This document shows, piece by piece, positions 51,073 through 60,053 of a stretch of 64,000 bases of DNA. The number at the start of each line of letters is the position of its first letter. Position 1 is the first letter of the stretch. The stretch is taken from NCBI RefSeq assembly GCF_900142735.1, contig NZ_FRBY01000006.1, positions 62,001 through 126,000 on the forward strand, given 5' to 3'. The stretch comes from Flavobacterium saccharophilum. Its GTDB lineage: Bacteria > Bacteroidota > Bacteroidia > Flavobacteriales > Flavobacteriaceae. The notes below the pieces were generated by a model, which ran no database searches, was not told the origin of the DNA, and saw only the letters and a program-made list of their open reading frames with translations. The translations under genes and the position numbers were made by a program.

Positions 51073-54000
51073 CTCCTTCTAATTGATTTTCGTCTTTTTC
51101 TTTATCCTCTTTCTCTTTCAGCTTTTTCTTCTCTTTACGCAGCTTCTCTTCTCGAATCATTTCTTTTTCTGCCAAAGTGCGATGAAAAAGCTCGCGGAAT
51201 TTGTTATAACTCATCGTAATTATAAAAGCCACTCCGGTTTCAATAACCTGACCTTCTACCGCAACCTGATATTCGTTTTTTCGATAAGCGCGAAGCATGT
51301 AACGGCCGTCTTTTGTTAATTGGTAATCGAGTGCCACGTCGCCGGCAATATTGGTACTTTCTTCATTGGCGCGTTCCTGGCCTTCAACGGCAAAACTGCT
51401 TCCAACAGTAATTTTCAAACGATCATCTAACAATTTTTTAGAAATTCCGACATTTAAATCTGTTCTGTCTTCTCTGGTTCCTGAAGTATAATCGTCTGTG
51501 GATTCTAAATCGAATTCTAACTGAACTCCTGTTATTAATTCTCCTGCTAAATCATTCAATTGTTGAGACAGAATTTTACTAACACTTTGTCTGGCCAATG
51601 ATTCGGCGCTTGTTCCACCGCTTTCGCTCGCAAACGGATTTTCGCCAATAAATCTGTTCAATAATAAAAGGGCAAAAACCTGTTTGTTCAATTCGGCTGG
51701 CTCTTGTCGCAATTGCTCTAATTTTTGTTGTGTGGTTTCTACAATCGTAGATGATACATCATAATTTCCATCTGGCAGGACAATATCAAAAGTGATTTCA
51801 GGCTTCATTAATTCGCCATTCATTTTTAATAAAGTCTGAAATGGTATTTTTTGTTTATAAGTGTTTTTAGTGGTTTGAGATTCACTTCCTAACTGATTTC
51901 CAAGTAAATCGATTGGCGCTGCTTCTACTTTGTAAATCGCCGTAATATTGACATTTGCCGCAGTCGGCTCACCATTCCATATAATATAACTTCCTTTTTG
52001 AATATTGAATTTTCTGCGGATCATATTGAAATTCATTTCATACGCTCCATCCGAGAATTCATATTTACCTGTTAAAGTTGTTTTCCCTGACGGATCAATT
52101 CCGCCTGTTAATTCCGCTTCGCCTTTTAGGTTCAGATAATCTCCATTTCCTTTATCAATTACCAGCGTAAGATCAGCTTCTTTATCTATGGAGATCGCAA
52201 CATTAACGTCCATTCCAAGCAACTCAGATTGGTCTAGTTTTTCTTTCATCTCAGCCGTTTGCCTCAGGTATACATTATCTTCGTCAACAAATTCAACTAT
52301 TCCCTCTCTGTCAGCAATCGAAGGGTCTGATTGTGGTAAAACAACCGAAAATTTAGTTTCATCTTTGATTTTAATATTTCCGCCAACAATAGGATTTTCA
52401 AGTGTTCCTTTGATATTTAGTTTGGTATCTAAAATTAAATCTCCGTAAAACAAATCGTTGTCTTTTTCTTTAGAATGAATTGCTCTAAAATCATCTGCGA
52501 CAACGGTCAGGCCGAAATCAAAATTGGTATAATCCGCCGATTTAATGGTTCCGTTTATTGTCAGTTCGTTATCATTTTCATCATGAAAAGTAAAACTATC
52601 AAACGTAATTATATCATTTTGAAGCGTGATTTTCTCTTGTTTTGTTTTAAAAAACGAATCAAATTTTGTTACTCTAAAACCAGTATCATTAAAATTCAAT
52701 TCCCCATTCACTTTGGGAGCGCTAGCATTTCCTGTAATTTTGAAATTTCCAGATAAATAGCCGGTTCCTTCTTTAATATTATCCATACTGAAACCCTGAA
52801 TACTTTTAATATTCAGTTTATTCAGATCCAGATTAAAGTCCAAATTTCCATCAGCAATGGCGTATGTTCCAGTTAAGTTTACGTCATTATCTTCTCCTGT
52901 CAGTGTGACATTGGCGTTCAATATATTATTGGTTTTATTATCCACTTTAACCGCAATATCGCCAACCGGCTCTCCTTTAAAAGCAAAATCATCAATTTTT
53001 ATGTCTGATGTAAAAGTTGGTTTTGTCATTACATTTTCGGCAACAGCATTTCCATTGATCAAACCTTGCATTAACAGTTTATCTTTTTTAACCATATTCA
53101 TAATGGTCTCAATTTTAAAGTTTACAAAATCAACTTGTAAAGGTGCATTGTCCTGTGTTCCCTGCGATTGAATTTTAAGTTCGTTTCCTGAATTTGCTAA
53201 AAAGAATTTATTGATATAAAGTCTTTTTCCGCCAAATTCAACAGCATTTTCAGGATCGATATTCCATTTGTCATAATTTAGGACAAAGTTTTCAGCGTCA
53301 ATTTTGAAGATGTTTTTAGAATCTTCGGCTTTAAAAACGCCGGCAATAAAATACTGTTGCTTGTCTTTTGCATCTTTTACTTCCAATGCATAATCCAAAA
53401 TATTATTTTCGATTTTTCCTGACAAACTTGTGAACGGAATTTTTAAAGAACCACTCTCAATTGTTGCTACAGAAATCTGATATTCCAAAGCATTTTCTTT
53501 GGCTTCGATATTTATTTTTCCGTCAGCGATGGTATTATCAGCATATACAATTCTCGGAATCGTTCCTTTAATTTCTAAAGAATCGGCTACATTATTGTAT
53601 TTTCCTTCAATTTTAAGAGGCTCTAAACCCGTTAATTTTGGAACCAATTTGAAAAGAATTGGATCGTTGTCAACCGTCAATGTGAAAGCCAAACGTTGTT
53701 CATCCGATTCTCCATTGACTTTCGGATTTTTTAAATCGATGTATTTTGACAATGATTTTTTTACTGCAGAAACCAATGTGGTTAATTTGTATTTTCCGTC
53801 CACTTCAGCTTTCAAAAATTGAGAAGAAATTTTGATATTATTTCGGCTTTCATCAGAGAAAGCAATAACTCTAATGGAATCTAAAACAATTGGTTCTTTA
53901 TCCTGTAAAACCTGAATGTTCGAAAGAAATACTTTTCCGTTTAGAAAATCAGGATTACTATTGGCAATATCAGCGTCGATATTTCCGCGTAATTTCATTG

Positions 54001-56149
54001 GTCCGGCGTGAAGGTGCAATTTTTCCAAATCGGCTATATCCAGATTTAATTTTAATTGAACAGACGGATATTTATCTTTTGTATTTCCACTTGCTACTAA
54101 ATCAAAATTTAAATTAGGGTCTTTCATTCCAGATTTTACTGCGAAAGATCCGTTTTCAATATTTCCTTTTAAAGCTAAATCTCTATAGGTATATTTATTA
54201 AAAACTGCTTTCTGAACCAAACCGTCAAAATCTGCCTGAGCCGTTTTTGGATCTAAACCTTTTCCTTTTACTTTCGCTTTAAGCGTAATTTTTCCGATCG
54301 AATCATTTTTGATTAATCGACCTAAATCGAAATCTAATAAATAAACTGTTGCATCGTATTTCTCTCTTCTCTTAACGCGCTGGTCAAATAACGCATCGAC
54401 TTTTGCATTTCCGAAACTACTGTTTAAAGCCAGATTGGTTTTGAAATTCTGTACCGAACCTTTGAATTTTCCCTGCATCCTCAACTGAGAAGGCAATTGA
54501 ATATTTTTCGGAATGGTTCCTGCCGGCACAAATCCATAAATATCTTTTGAAGTACTTGAGAGTTTTTTAATATCTAAATCGTAATACGCTTTTTGAGCAT
54601 CAGGCAGCCCTTTGATCTTCCCTGAAAGGGAAACTTTAGTGGTTCCAATTCCACTCATTTCAAACTGCGGAATAGTCAAATCTTTCACTTTTCCACTCAA
54701 GCGTGTATTCAAATACAAAATCGCATTTGGATTACTTTTAAACGGATTTGATTTCTGCAAATCGGGAGCAAATAATAAAATGTCTTTAAACCCGATTTTT
54801 GATTGCTGTAAATTCGCATCCAGGCTCAAATTGGCAATATCCTTTTTTAAGGCGTCAAGCGAAGGATAGGCCACTTTTATTTTATTCTGGAGAAGGGTTT
54901 GTGGTGTTCTTAAATATAAATCCTCTAAAGAAGCATTTTTGGGTCCGTAAAAGAAATTGGTTTTTAAAGACTGAATCTGTAATCCGCTTTTATCGTTCAC
55001 AGCAAGTGATTTTATATTTCCTGAAATCATATCATTTCCGTAATATAATTTCTCGGCTTTAAAATTGAATTTATCCAAATCCATGTGACTATAATCAATT
55101 CCCTTAGAAACCGGTTTCGATTGCATATCATCAAATTTGAAAGCGATATTCTCTAAATTAACATCAGCCAGTTTTACTTTCCAGCCGGATTGCTTGATTG
55201 CGGTTGTATCTAAGCTTGGCGCCTGAATTTGTTTATCTTTAGCGCCTAATCTTAAATTCCCTTTTAGATTTTTTAACTCGAATGTATTAAAATCTAAAAA
55301 CTGATTGTTCATATCAATTTTATTGACTGATAGATCAAGATTGCCCAGTTTTATTCCTGAATCTAATTTGGAATCTTTATTATCATATAACAGATCAATT
55401 TTTGATAAACTGATTTTTCCGAGTTTTAAACTGAAATCTTTTCTTTTCGAAATGGTATCAACTGTTTTCACAGAGACTTCAGCAATCTTCTCGACAACAT
55501 CCTGATTCAAAACCACTTTTAATCCGTTCAAAGCAATATTCGGAATATCAAAATTCATTTTATCCAAATCGAATTCATTGAATTTCGTGTCAAAATGCGT
55601 CAGTTTTACACGAACATCATTTTTAGAATAATCATCTTTAAAATTGAATTTGATATTATCGAGATTTACTTTTACAACAGATATTTTGAAAGGCTTGCTA
55701 TCCGGATCTTTTGGTTTTTCCGGTTCTTTTGATTCGAAAGCTTTTATGATATAATCGAAATTGAAATCACCGCTTTTATTTCTGGAAATGTTGGCTGTAG
55801 TATTTTCTAATGAAACCGAGTTGATTTCCAATTCACTGCTGACCAATTTAAACAAATCGACATCTACAACTAAACGTTTACCAGCCAGCAAAGTATCCTT
55901 CTTTTGATCTTCAAAATAAAAACCTTCCAAGACTACATCTTTTGGAAATTTAATCGAAATATGATCTAGAGCTACTTTGGTTTTAATCTTATCGTGCAGA
56001 TAAGTTATCGCTTTGTCCTTAACGAAATTCTGCACCGATGGAACCTGAATTAAAATAATAACAAGCAATAAAAGTGCAATTATAGAGCCCACGCACCAAA
56101 GCAGTATACGTAGTGTTTTTTTTAGAAAATGAATGGTTTTCGTATTCAT
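51056..56149 (-). CDS. tamB: Translocation and assembly module protein TamB
   Basis: 1,697 residues, among the largest genes here. One N-terminal membrane span (about 15-33) is followed by a long beta-rich AsmA/TamB-type repeat region and the conserved C-terminal DUF490 domain (about 1350-1600), ending in a highly charged, lysine-rich tail. It forms a hydrophobic groove across the periplasm in concert with TamL. It overlaps tamL and lies upstream of it in the transcript. Confidence 0.93.
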   Translation of the reverse strand: MNTKTIHFLKKTLRILLWCVGSIIALLLLVIILIQVPSVQNFVKDKAITYLHDKIKTKVALDHISIKFPKDVVLEGFYFEDQKKDTLLAGKRLVVDVDLFKLVSSELEINSVSLENTTANISRNKSGDFNFDYIIKAFESKEPEKPKDPDSKPFKISVVKVNLDNIKFNFKDDYSKNDVRVKLTHFDTKFNEFDLDKMNFDIPNIALNGLKVVLNQDVVEKIAEVSVKTVDTISKRKDFSLKLGKISLSKIDLLYDNKDSKLDSGIKLGNLDLSVNKIDMNNQFLDFNTFELKNLKGNLRLGAKDKQIQAPSLDTTAIKQSGWKVKLADVNLENIAFKFDDMQSKPVSKGIDYSHMDLDKFNFKAEKLYYGNDMISGNIKSLAVNDKSGLQIQSLKTNFFYGPKNASLEDLYLRTPQTLLQNKIKVAYPSLDALKKDIANLSLDANLQQSKIGFKDILLFAPDLQKSNPFKSNPNAILYLNTRLSGKVKDLTIPQFEMSGIGTTKVSLSGKIKGLPDAQKAYYDLDIKKLSSTSKDIYGFVPAGTIPKNIQLPSQLRMQGKFKGSVQNFKTNLALNSSFGNAKVDALFDQRVKRREKYDATVYLLDFDLGRLIKNDSIGKITLKAKVKGKGLDPKTAQADFDGLVQKAVFNKYTYRDLALKGNIENGSFAVKSGMKDPNLNFDLVASGNTKDKYPSVQLKLNLDIADLEKLHLHAGPMKLRGNIDADIANSNPDFLNGKVFLSNIQVLQDKEPIVLDSIRVIAFSDESRNNIKISSQFLKAEVDGKYKLTTLVSAVKKSLSKYIDLKNPKVNGESDEQRLAFTLTVDNDPILFKLVPKLTGLEPLKIEGKYNNVADSLEIKGTIPRIVYADNTIADGKINIEAKENALEYQISVATIESGSLKIPFTSLSGKIENNILDYALEVKDAKDKQQYFIAGVFKAEDSKNIFKIDAENFVLNYDKWNIDPENAVEFGGKRLYINKFFLANSGNELKIQSQGTQDNAPLQVDFVNFKIETIMNMVKKDKLLMQGLINGNAVAENVMTKPTFTSDIKIDDFAFKGEPVGDIAVKVDNKTNNILNANVTLTGEDNDVNLTGTYAIADGNLDFNLDLNKLNIKSIQGFSMDNIKEGTGYLSGNFKITGNASAPKVNGELNFNDTGFRVTKFDSFFKTKQEKITLQNDIITFDSFTFHDENDNELTINGTIKSADYTNFDFGLTVVADDFRAIHSKEKDNDLFYGDLILDTKLNIKGTLENPIVGGNIKIKDETKFSVVLPQSDPSIADREGIVEFVDEDNVYLRQTAEMKEKLDQSELLGMDVNVAISIDKEADLTLVIDKGNGDYLNLKGEAELTGGIDPSGKTTLTGKYEFSDGAYEMNFNMIRRKFNIQKGSYIIWNGEPTAANVNITAIYKVEAAPIDLLGNQLGSESQTTKNTYKQKIPFQTLLKMNGELMKPEITFDIVLPDGNYDVSSTIVETTQQKLEQLRQEPAELNKQVFALLLLNRFIGENPFASESGGTSAESLARQSVSKILSQQLNDLAGELITGVQLEFDLESTDDYTSGTREDRTDLNVGISKKLLDDRLKITVGSSFAVEGQERANEESTNIAGDVALDYQLTKDGRYMLRAYRKNEYQVAVEGQVIETGVAFIITMSYNKFRELFHRTLAEKEMIREEKLRKEKKKLKEKEDKEKDENQLEGDEQKT

Positions 56150-56308
56150 GCGTCAATAAAACACGTTAGATTAAAATTGCGTTATTATAAGGCTGTATTT
56201 GTACAGTTTACAAAATTGAAAAATTTAAACTTTAACAATTTACATAATTATGCTCAAATATTCTAGAATTTTACTGACAAATAATTATTTTCCTACTTTT
56301 TGAGGTTT

Positions 56309-56332
56309 GGCCACGAAGGCGCTAAGGCACGA
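56309..56332. repeat. Solitary half of the GCCACGAAGGC-type repeat
   Basis: GGCCACGAAGGCGCTAAGGC resembles one arm of the hairpin at 47832-47962, but no complementary arm is found nearby. It lies just past the GSCFA stop codon. Confidence 0.65.
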
Positions 56333-56338
56333 TTTTTT

Positions 56339-57298
56339 TTAGAATCTGATGTTAGGCCATTTTTCGCCTAAAGCATTTATTTTTTGCTGAAGTTTAGCAA
56401 GGAATTTTTGATGTTGTTCTGATTCGGGATTGAAGCTTCTGTGGCGAAGGCTTTTTTGAATTTCCGAGACTTCCTGCATTAGAGAAATACTTTCTTCCGT
56501 CATATAATTTTCGCTGAATTTATGCCAGATATAATCAATTGCAACTTGGTTTGGATGCAACATATCTTCTGTATAAAAGCGATAATCACGAAGTTCATCC
56601 ATCATGATTTCGTATGAGGGAAAATAATTGTGAATTGTAAATTGTGAATTGTAAATTTTTAAAACCTGATGCAATGCTGTAAATAAATGCGATTTACTTA
56701 GTTGATTTTCTGCGAAACCATCTTTGATATGGCGGACTGGCGAAATTGTAAAAATGAAGTTTACGTTTGGATTTATAGTCTTAATTAAATCGACTGTATT
56801 TTGGATGCTTTTTTGAATTACATCAACCGGCAATAATTCTTTTGAGAATTGTTTTTGAGGGACTTTATGGCAATTGGCAACAATCTCGTCGCTTTCCAGA
56901 TTTCTGTAAATCCAGGCTGTTCCGTACGTTATAATAATATGAGTTGCTTCTTTTAAATGCTTATTGGTTTCTGAAATCGCTTTATTTAAAGTTTCTAATA
57001 ATTCTTGTCTGTCAGAATTGCTTAAATCTGAGTGTACTTCAAAAGAATGCCACCGCTCATTGTAAAAGAATACGTCTTTTTCTGTGAACTCTTTTTCGTT
57101 AACCGTTCTTTCAATTACTTTCTCAATAGAAACCGGATTGAAAATAATTCCAAACGGATTTGTTTCATTCTGAAATTTAAAATAATCAAATTTCTCCGCC
57201 ATATTCTCTGCAAAACAAGAACCAAACGAAAGCACTTTCGAATTATAATCGATTGGATTATTTGATTTTGATAGCGGGATCTGGGTTCTGAACTGCAT
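56339..57298 (-). CDS. GSCFA-domain protein
   Basis: 319 residues. The family signature GSCFAEN is at residues 26-32, and conserved TYGTAW, SPVRH and DMLHPNQVAI blocks follow. The fold is SGNH-esterase-like: the GSCFA serine, plus the Asp/His pair DxLHP near the C-terminus, suggests hydrolase activity. The substrate is unknown. A 14-base direct repeat (56626-56653) lies inside the gene and encodes QFTIHNY-type residues. Confidence 0.88.
   Translation of the reverse strand: MQFRTQIPLSKSNNPIDYNSKVLSFGSCFAENMAEKFDYFKFQNETNPFGIIFNPVSIEKVIERTVNEKEFTEKDVFFYNERWHSFEVHSDLSNSDRQELLETLNKAISETNKHLKEATHIIITYGTAWIYRNLESDEIVANCHKVPQKQFSKELLPVDVIQKSIQNTVDLIKTINPNVNFIFTISPVRHIKDGFAENQLSKSHLFTALHQVLKIYNSQFTIHNYFPSYEIMMDELRDYRFYTEDMLHPNQVAIDYIWHKFSENYMTEESISLMQEVSEIQKSLRHRSFNPESEQHQKFLAKLQQKINALGEKWPNIRF
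56626..56653. repeat. 14-bp direct repeat inside the GSCFA gene
   Basis: AATTGTGAATTGTA occurs twice in tandem. Similar words are common in intergenic sequence of this genus; here they code for part of the protein. Confidence 0.85.
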
Positions 57299-57314
57299 AT
57301 TTATGACTTTTAAA

Positions 57315-57322
57315 CAAAGTTA
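57315..57322 (-). promoter_or_regulatory. GSCFA promoter -7 element
   Basis: TAACTTTG on the minus strand, 16 bases before the start codon. Confidence 0.5.
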
Positions 57323-57367
57323 AAGATTACTGACGACTCTCTGTTTAAAATTGTGAAGAAAAAATCT

Positions 57368-57504
57368 CGCAAAGCCGCAGAGTCGCAAAGTTTTTAAAAT
57401 ACAGGTGTGCTTAAGTTTTTTAATCAAACGCTGTGTATTAACCAAATTCTTTTTTCAGATTTTTAGATTGAACACCATACACTTCGCGACTCTGCGACTT
57501 TGCG
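57368..57504. repeat. CGCAAAG-family inverted repeat pair
   Basis: CGCAAAGCCGCAGAGTCGC (57368-57386) and GCGACTCTGCGACTTTGCG (57486-57504) pair at 18 of 19 positions across about 99 bases. The left arm differs by one base from the copy at 59443-59465. Confidence 0.88.
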
Positions 57505-57648
57505 TGAAATTGATTAGAGTTAAAGTATCACAATATACTCTGACCCATTTGCCTAAAATTTATTAATGCTAAAATCAACGATAAAAGATAATCAATTATA
57601 TTAGGTTTTTAATAACATAAATCAACTTCACTAACTAAAACTATTGCT

Positions 57649-57656
57649 TACTTTTG
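57649..57656 (+). promoter_or_regulatory. ABC exporter promoter -7 element
   Basis: TACTTTTG matches TAnnTTTG, 26 bases before the ATG. Confidence 0.65.
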
Positions 57657-57682
57657 CATCTCCCATAAATTAAAATTCACTT

Positions 57683-59428
57683 ATGAAATTACTATATTCT
57701 TATATAATCAAACATAAAATGCTTCTATTTTTTGCTTTGATTATGGCTTCTATCAACATTTGTTTCAGTTTATCAGACTCTATTATTACCGGTAAGTTAA
57801 TGCAGGATTGCGGTGTAGGATTACACAAATATGCTGGAAATCCAACTGGTTTTATAAAATCTTTATCGTTCTGGCTTGGGCTTTCGCTTGGTGCTGCGAT
57901 GATTTCCAGAATTACCAAAAATTTTCAGGATTATTTTACTAATGTTGTGATCCAGCGAACCGGAGCGCAAATGTATACGGATGGAATCAAGAAATCGCTT
58001 GATTTACCTTTTGCAGAATTTGAAGATCAGCGAAGCGGCGAAACTTTGAGTAAACTAACCAAAGTACGTTCTGATTCCGAAAAATTAATTACACTTTCGA
58101 TTTCTTTGATTTTTCAAACCGTAATCGGATTTGTATTCGTGATCGTTTACGTTGCCCGCATTGATTATCGTATTTCGATTATCTTTTTAATCACAGCTCC
58201 AATTATTGCTTTGGTAAGTTCTTATTTAGGAAAAAAGATCAAAATTGTTTCTAAGAAAATCGTCAACCAAACCAATGCTTTGGCGGGTTCAACAACTGAA
58301 AGTTTACGAAATATCGAACTTGTAAAAAGTCTTGGATTAACTTATCAGGAAGAGAAACGTTTGAACTTAAATACGTTCAAAATCCTTCAGCTTGAACTGG
58401 AGAAAATCCGTTTTATTAGAAGTTTGAGTTTTATTCAGGGAACTACGGTTCACTTTTTAAGAACTTGTGTTGTTTTTACTTTGTATTATTTCTTATTTGG
58501 AAATAAAATTATTGTGGGAGATTTATTGACCATGGTATTTTTTACTTTTTTCATTTTTGGACCCTTACAGGAATTGGGGAATTTCATTATTGCGTTGAAT
58601 GAAACGAAAGTTTCGATGGAGAACTTCAAAACCTTATTAAGTGCTCCAAAGGAATTCCGTCCAAAAAATCCAAAACACGTTGGAGCGATTCAGTCATTGC
58701 TTTTTTCTAATGTAAGTTTCCAACATAAAACGGCTAAATTCAAAGCGGTTGAGAACATTAATTTCGACATTAAACAAGGCGAAACCGTTGCTTTTGTCGG
58801 ACCATCGGGTTCTGGGAAAACGACTTTAGTAAAATTATTGGTTGGATTATACACACCAGCCGAAGGTCAGGTTTTATATAATGATATTGACTCTACAGAA
58901 ATTGATTTATTAGATCTTAGAAAACAATTAGGTTTTGTAACACAAGACGCACAATTATTCTCAGGAACAATTCGCGAAAATTTATTGTTTGTAAAGCCTA
59001 ACGCAACCGATGAAGAGGTTTATGATGCCTTAAAAAGAGCGAGCTGTGAAAAGTTATTAAGACGCGCCGAAGACGGTTTAAATACCACTATCGGAGAAGG
59101 CGGAATTAAAGTTTCTGGTGGAGAAAAACAACGTTTATCCATCGCCAGAGCTATTTTAAGAAATCCTAATTTATTGATTTTTGATGAAGCGACTTCAGCA
59201 TTAGATTCTATTACGGAAGAAGAAATTAACGCTACGATCAGAAACATTTCAGATAAAAACAGAATCACGGTTTTAATTGCGCACAGATTATCGACTGTAA
59301 TGCATGCAGATAAGATATTTGTATTAGAACAAGGTAAAATCATCGAACAAGGGAAACATGAAGATTTAATTGTTGAAAGAGGTTTGTATTACGCTATGTG
59401 GCGTCAACAGATCGGGGAACGTAAATAA
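57683..59428 (+). CDS. ABC transporter, fused permease and ATPase (exporter type)
   Basis: 581 residues. Six membrane spans (about 10-310) are followed by the ATPase domain: Walker A GPSGSGKTT (about 373-381), signature VSGGEKQ (about 477-483), and Walker B LLIFDEATSALD (about 494-505). This is the MsbA/multidrug-exporter half-transporter layout and works as a homodimer. Cargo (lipid, drug or peptide) cannot be decided; no peptidase or partner gene is adjacent. Repeat copies lie on both sides. Confidence 0.9.
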   Translation: MKLLYSYIIKHKMLLFFALIMASINICFSLSDSIITGKLMQDCGVGLHKYAGNPTGFIKSLSFWLGLSLGAAMISRITKNFQDYFTNVVIQRTGAQMYTDGIKKSLDLPFAEFEDQRSGETLSKLTKVRSDSEKLITLSISLIFQTVIGFVFVIVYVARIDYRISIIFLITAPIIALVSSYLGKKIKIVSKKIVNQTNALAGSTTESLRNIELVKSLGLTYQEEKRLNLNTFKILQLELEKIRFIRSLSFIQGTTVHFLRTCVVFTLYYFLFGNKIIVGDLLTMVFFTFFIFGPLQELGNFIIALNETKVSMENFKTLLSAPKEFRPKNPKHVGAIQSLLFSNVSFQHKTAKFKAVENINFDIKQGETVAFVGPSGSGKTTLVKLLVGLYTPAEGQVLYNDIDSTEIDLLDLRKQLGFVTQDAQLFSGTIRENLLFVKPNATDEEVYDALKRASCEKLLRRAEDGLNTTIGEGGIKVSGGEKQRLSIARAILRNPNLLIFDEATSALDSITEEEINATIRNISDKNRITVLIAHRLSTVMHADKIFVLEQGKIIEQGKHEDLIVERGLYYAMWRQQIGERK

Positions 59429-59442
59429 GTTTTTTTTAATCT

Positions 59443-59488
59443 CGCAAAGACGCAGAGTCGCAAAGTTTTTTTTTAAAGCTTTGCGACT
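59443..59488. repeat. CGCAAAG-family copy downstream of the ABC exporter
   Basis: CGCAAAGACGCAGAGTCGCAAAG (59443-59465) is the exact reverse complement of the sequence at 60016-60038, on the other side of the GxxExxY gene. Locally AGTCGCAAAG also pairs with CTTTGCGACT (59479-59488) as a 10-bp hairpin that may terminate the exporter transcript. Confidence 0.9.
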
Positions 59489-59528
59489 TTGTTATTTAAA
59501 CCAACTTTTTAAAAGTGTTTTTTTTAAT

Positions 59529-59545
59529 CGCGCAAAGTCGCAAAG
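59529..59545. repeat. Short CGCAAAG-family copy
   Basis: CGCGCAAAGTCGCAAAG lies 22 bases past the GxxExxY stop codon on the minus strand. It shares the CGCGCAAAG end with the copy at 60016-60040. Confidence 0.75.
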
Positions 59546-59566
59546 TTTTTGGCTGTGTACCTTTTA

Positions 59567-59944
59567 CTAAAGATTATTAACTAATCTTGTAATACCAAAT
59601 TTAATTAACGGCACATTAAAATTTATCAGCAAACCTAATTTCATTTTTGTTATTTTCAGATACGTCATAGTTTGTTTTGCATGAACTTCTGTTATTTTTT
59701 CAATTGATTTAATTTCTAAAATTAATTTATTCTCAATTATTAAATCGGCTCGAAAACCAATATCAAGTTTAATCTCATCCCAAACAACGGGAAGCATTTT
59801 TTGTCTTTCTACAAATAAACCCTTTTTAGTTAATTCGTAAAATAAAATTGCTTCATAAACTGATTCTAACAAACCTGGCCCAAGCTTCACATGCATTTTG
59901 TAACATACATCAACCACAATAGCTGATATTTCATTTTCAGTCAT
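59567..59944 (-). CDS. GxxExxY protein (PD-(D/E)xK-like)
   Basis: 125 residues. The family signature GPGLLESVYE is at 22-31. A nuclease-like core is visible as Asp67, Glu77 and Lys79 (FRADLIIENKLILEIKS), with Gln91 in the following helix; this arrangement suits the PD-(D/E)xK fold. GxxExxY genes are common in Bacteroidota in several copies per genome; function unknown. The gene is bracketed by exact 23-bp inverted repeats of the CGCAAAG family. It runs in the same direction as alaS, which ends 110 bases upstream. Confidence 0.85.
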   Translation of the reverse strand: MTENEISAIVVDVCYKMHVKLGPGLLESVYEAILFYELTKKGLFVERQKMLPVVWDEIKLDIGFRADLIIENKLILEIKSIEKITEVHAKQTMTYLKITKMKLGLLINFNVPLIKFGITRLVNNL

Positions 59945-59969
59945 CTATTTAATTTAAAGTAAAAACTTA

Positions 59970-59977
59970 CAAATATA
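59970..59977 (-). promoter_or_regulatory. GxxExxY promoter -7 element
   Basis: TATATTTG on the minus strand, 25 bases before the start codon. A TTTG supplied by the adjacent CGCAAAG repeat (about 60002-60005) is a possible -33 element with a 24-base spacer. Confidence 0.55.
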
Positions 59978-59989
59978 AATTTATAAAGC

Positions 59990-60022
59990 AAAAAAAAGCC
60001 GCAAAGCTTAAAAAACTTTGCG
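59990..60022 (-). terminator. alaS terminator built from a CGCAAAG repeat
   Basis: On the minus strand CGCAAAG, a nine-base loop, CTTTGCG, then GGC and eight T residues. It lies 31 bases past the alaS stop codon and uses part of the repeat copy at 59998-60040. Confidence 0.85.
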
Positions 60023-60040
60023 ACTCTGCGTCTTTGCGCG
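59998..60040. repeat. CGCAAAG-family copy upstream of GxxExxY
   Basis: CTTTGCGACTCTGCGTCTTTGCG (60016-60038) is the exact complement of 59443-59465. The left part (59998-60006) supplies the second arm of the alaS terminator hairpin. Confidence 0.9.
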
Positions 60041-60053
60041 AATATAAAAAATT

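Larger units (their letters stand above)
57299..57682. other. 384-base divergent spacer, GSCFA to ABC exporter
   Basis: No gene is supported. Contents: the GSCFA promoter element (57315-57322), a CGCAAAG-family hairpin (57368-57504) and the ABC exporter promoter (57649-57656). Confidence 0.75.
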
